A stretch of 64,000 nt of DNA from Oryzias latipes (lineage: Eukaryota > Chordata > Actinopteri > Beloniformes > Adrianichthyidae): assembly GCF_002234675.1 (NCBI RefSeq), contig NC_019876.2, positions 22,247,161-22,311,160 on the forward strand. Direction: 5' to 3'. Made by a program: the position numbers and the translations under genes. The notes under the pieces are model-generated. The model did not search any database, was not told the origin of the DNA, and saw only the letters and a list, made by a program, of their open reading frames with translations. Positions 61,445-64,000 of the stretch are shown piece by piece (within the stretch, counting starts at the first letter, position 1; every line of letters starts with the position of its first letter).

Positions 61445-62010
61445 GATTTATTGACTGCATAAGAGAACTGGTCAGAGAGAATGTGACATACCCCATAATA
61501 AATGGCTTACTTCTGGCCCCAACTAAATGACTTCAATTCAGACGCCATTATTTTGCTATACAAAGGTTGCCATGTTGGACCCGGACGTGAGTAAGCAGTG
61601 ATTAGTTTGAATCACCTCTATGGCAACCACTCTCTCCAAACAGATGTAAGCTTGTTGGAAGGCCATACCTTAAATCAAAGCGGGAAAATCTATCAATCTT
61701 ACGTTTCAAATGTTTGATGTGACATGCAGAGTTTTATTGAGGCATCTGATTGGTCAGTTTGTAACTTGAATAACTTGCACTACAGCAAAGATATCATGGA
61801 GAAAATTGTGGATTATCAAGAACATGTTAAAAAAGGTATCAAAGTGGTTATTCTGACCAATAGAATGACAGACTAATAGCTGTTCATGTCTCTAAAGAAG
61901 TCTATGGGATTTTGGCTTCTTGGAACCAGCAGGTATTTCCTGTTTGGAACGCGAGGGGGGAGGGGTCACTCGGTCAAGTTGTCATATACAATCAATGTCT
62001 GGATTCAAAT
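61445..62010 (+). mobile_element. Dispersed repeat family R1, copy 2
   Basis: Same order of shared words as 25,905-26,475, ending CCAGCAGGTATTTCCTGTTTGG, then GGGGGGAGGGGTCACTC. Confidence 0.7.
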
Positions 62011-62740
62011 GACAAACATAGATTTTCTGTGTCCCTGCTGCGGCTAACAACATTTAACTATTGATTTCAGGAAGCTTTTAAATCACAGCAGGACATACTT
62101 GCATTAATGATGGGGTATCACAAGCCCGTTCAGAGCTTCTAGGGATCCAGCATGAGATCAAACAAGCTAACTTCAGAGCGGAAATCGGCCTCTATCCCAT
62201 TATTTCCTCAAATTTTGACTCTCCACCTTTTGTCCTTCATGCCCTCCCCTCATCTTCTCTTTCTCAGTCAGCATCTGCCTCTCATTGTCCCTTTAATCAC
62301 TTCGTCCTGCATCAGCTCCAGGTCCTGTAAAGTCGTCTGAGCTCCATTATTTTTCTGCTTTTTCCCTGTCATCTGGTTCCTATCATGGCTGCTGCTGCTC
62401 TTGTTTCCCATCCATCTCTTCTGATGGTCTCCTTGTCTGCGCTTTCATTCTCAGTTAATCTGTCATATTTTCCAAATGTCTATAATCACACCCCCTTTTT
62501 TGACAGTCTCTTAGATTTTTTTCATGTTTTTTTCTTTAGTTGTATTTATGTCACTTCTCTGTAGTACTTTTGCAGACATCTTACATTGGATATCGTCAAT
62601 GTTTGAACCAGATGTGACACTTTTTTATTTAATCTTTTATTCAGGAAACTAGGGCAGTAAATGTGATGCAAGAATGACACATTTGTTTCCCCTCTGAGAG
62701 TCCCTGTTTATGCCTTCAAGTGACGAAGATCCATTTTTAG
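62011..62740. other. Intergenic DNA, nothing recognised
   Basis: T-rich sequence, no supported feature. Confidence 0.4.
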
Positions 62741-62862
62741 TCCATCCATCCATCCATCCATCCATCCATCCATCCATCCATCCATCCATCCATCCATCCA
62801 TCCATCCATCCATCCATCCATCCATCCATCCATCCATCCATCCATCCATCCATCCATCCATT
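62741..62862. repeat. (TCCA)n microsatellite
   Basis: About 30 perfect TCCA units fused to the start of the CCATCCATTTTCT repeat; it probably expanded from that repeat's own end. Confidence 0.96.
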
Positions 62863-62985
62863 TTCTTAACCCCCTATATCCCTTTTGGGGTCACGGGGAT
62901 GCTGGAGCCTGTTCCGGCTACTGTTGGGGGAAGACGGGATAAACCGTGGACAGGTTGCCAGTTTGTCGCAGGGTTTATCATTTTT
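62863..62985 (+). mobile_element. Fragment of the CCATCCATTTTCT fish repeat
   Basis: TTTTCTTAACCCCCTATATCCC, then GGGGTCACGGGGATGCTGGAGCC and GACAGGTTGCCAGTTTGTCGCAGGG match the left part of the family seen at 40,349. Confidence 0.7.
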
Positions 62986-63654
62986 CTGAATCGTTTCTTG
63001 TTATTGGTACTGCCGAGGTTCATTCCTGCATAGGTGGAAGGTTTCTGTTCTGCTGCTGTGTGTATGTGCGGCTGGGGGGGTGGAACGTGTGGCATCATTT
63101 TTGATCATCTGCAGAGGCCTGATCCTGCAGCCGGTAGTCCTGTTAGAAGATTACTGCAGGAATCACAAAGATCATTGAAGTGTGAGTAAGGAAAACTAAA
63201 AAGTTGGATCTTCTGGTGTTGGAGAACACCGGTGTGCTGGGAATTGGAGGAAATATTATCAGTAAAATTAAGATGGTCCTCACGGATGACCCCCAAACTT
63301 ATTTGGCACAATCACTGATGATTCCAAGTTGACGGTGAAGATGTGTTGGAAGCAAAGGTCAGAGTTTCTATTTTTGAAGAGATTTTTCTCTCACCAAGCA
63401 AATATGTCAAACCATGAAACACCATGCCAACCACTTGTATAACCTGCCTGTTGGCAATTTAAACCCTGCTGTTATGTCCTGGATTGCCTACTGCTTTTAC
63501 GCAGCCTTGTCTTGGAATCCTACCTGGTAAAGCAGGTCCTGGCCTCTATCATTCTTATACTTAGGTTCTGCTTCTGTACTGCTGTAACTCTGTGTTGCAT
63601 TTCAGTCCAACTTTATCCAACTACTACCGGATGCTGCATACCATCCGGAGGTTT
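62986..63654. other. Intergenic DNA, nothing recognised
   Basis: No supported gene or repeat. Confidence 0.35.
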
Positions 63655-63815
63655 ATTTTTCAATGATGGTTCCTGCTCTTACCCCTCACTTCTTGGGTTG
63701 CCGCTGCCTTAGACATTCACTAAGCATGTCATCATTTGGATCCATCCTCCTGATATACTCCTGGATCTTTGTTGTTTCCTGTTTTATACTAGCTCTAGTG
63801 CATACTGCTTGTCAA
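63655..63815 (-). pseudogene. R2/R4-like LINE fragment, second copy
   Basis: The minus strand reads ASIKQETTKIQEYIRRMDPN then DDMLSECLRQRQPKK, which parallels the + strand element at 31,080-31,160 (DETSKMHEYIKLKAPT, LSECLRQW). It ends in a stop. The flanks are not recognisable. Confidence 0.65.
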
Positions 63816-64000
63816 TTCCGCTCCATTGACTCAGTCTACAATCACAGAGTGATGGTTTTGGGCTGAAATTCTCCATGCATTGAAAGGAACTTTTTTGGCC
63901 CCTACCTTCTCTTTTATCGTGCTGGCATTGTATCTGATGACCAGTAATGCAAGGTTGCTGGTGAACCAGAAATGTTCTTGCCATTCAGCTGTCTTTTTAG

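Noticed and set aside
62649..62861. Met-Asp-Gly-Trp and Pro-Ser-Ile-His repeat proteins
   Set aside because: Translation of the TCCA microsatellite on both strands.

Overview
The window reads as vertebrate, almost certainly teleost fish, nuclear DNA. Genes are split by GT-AG introns, intergenic DNA is AT-rich, and it is crowded with fish-typical transposon debris (hAT, Tc1, PIF-Harbinger, short TTAA-type MITEs, L2-like, R2/R4-like and Penelope-like retroelements, tRNA-derived SINEs) and long microsatellites. Family names come from recognising motifs and termini by eye; no database search was possible.

Layout. 1-689 is the 3' end of an apolipoprotein L-like gene. 690-19,100 is a gene-poor repeat zone. 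It includes a complete but decayed hAT transposon (7,346-9,586) inserted with a perfect 8-bp target duplication into an older MITE, and a Harbinger-like MITE (10,775-11,720) carrying a large TATC microsatellite. 19,141-48,367 holds the main genic feature: three tandem + strand copies (A, B, C) of one secreted protein family. 48,370-64,000 is again mostly repeats, with a possible first exon ending at 57,504 and a 829-bp Harbinger deletion derivative (60,580-61,408).

The tandem family. Genes A and B each have a TATA-like promoter and 5' non-coding exon that are recognisably similar, then one exon coding a signal peptide plus a long tandem-repeat mucin-like stretch. This is followed by repeated three-exon cassettes (about 190 + 90-99 + 139-154 nt) that each encode a six-cysteine module resembling the DOMON domain of ferric-chelate reductase 1-type proteins. 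A short final exon ends in a hydrophobic tail directly before the stop, as in GPI-anchored proteins. No reeler or cytochrome b561 part is present. Gene A assembles without frame breaks to 867 codons with three modules, gene B to 802 codons with two modules. Gene C retains an intact terminal module and tail, but its upstream parts are missing or decayed and an L2-like LINE lies inside it.

How they may work: probably cell-surface or shed, heavily glycosylated DOMON proteins. Gene A carries 22 N-A-T sequons in a 7-residue repeat; gene B carries an unrelated 8-residue Thr/Ser-rich repeat in the homologous exon. Every non-terminal module has an R-A-R-R sequence that fits a furin site, and terminal modules lack it, suggesting proteolytic release of the outer part. 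Function is not known from the sequence alone.
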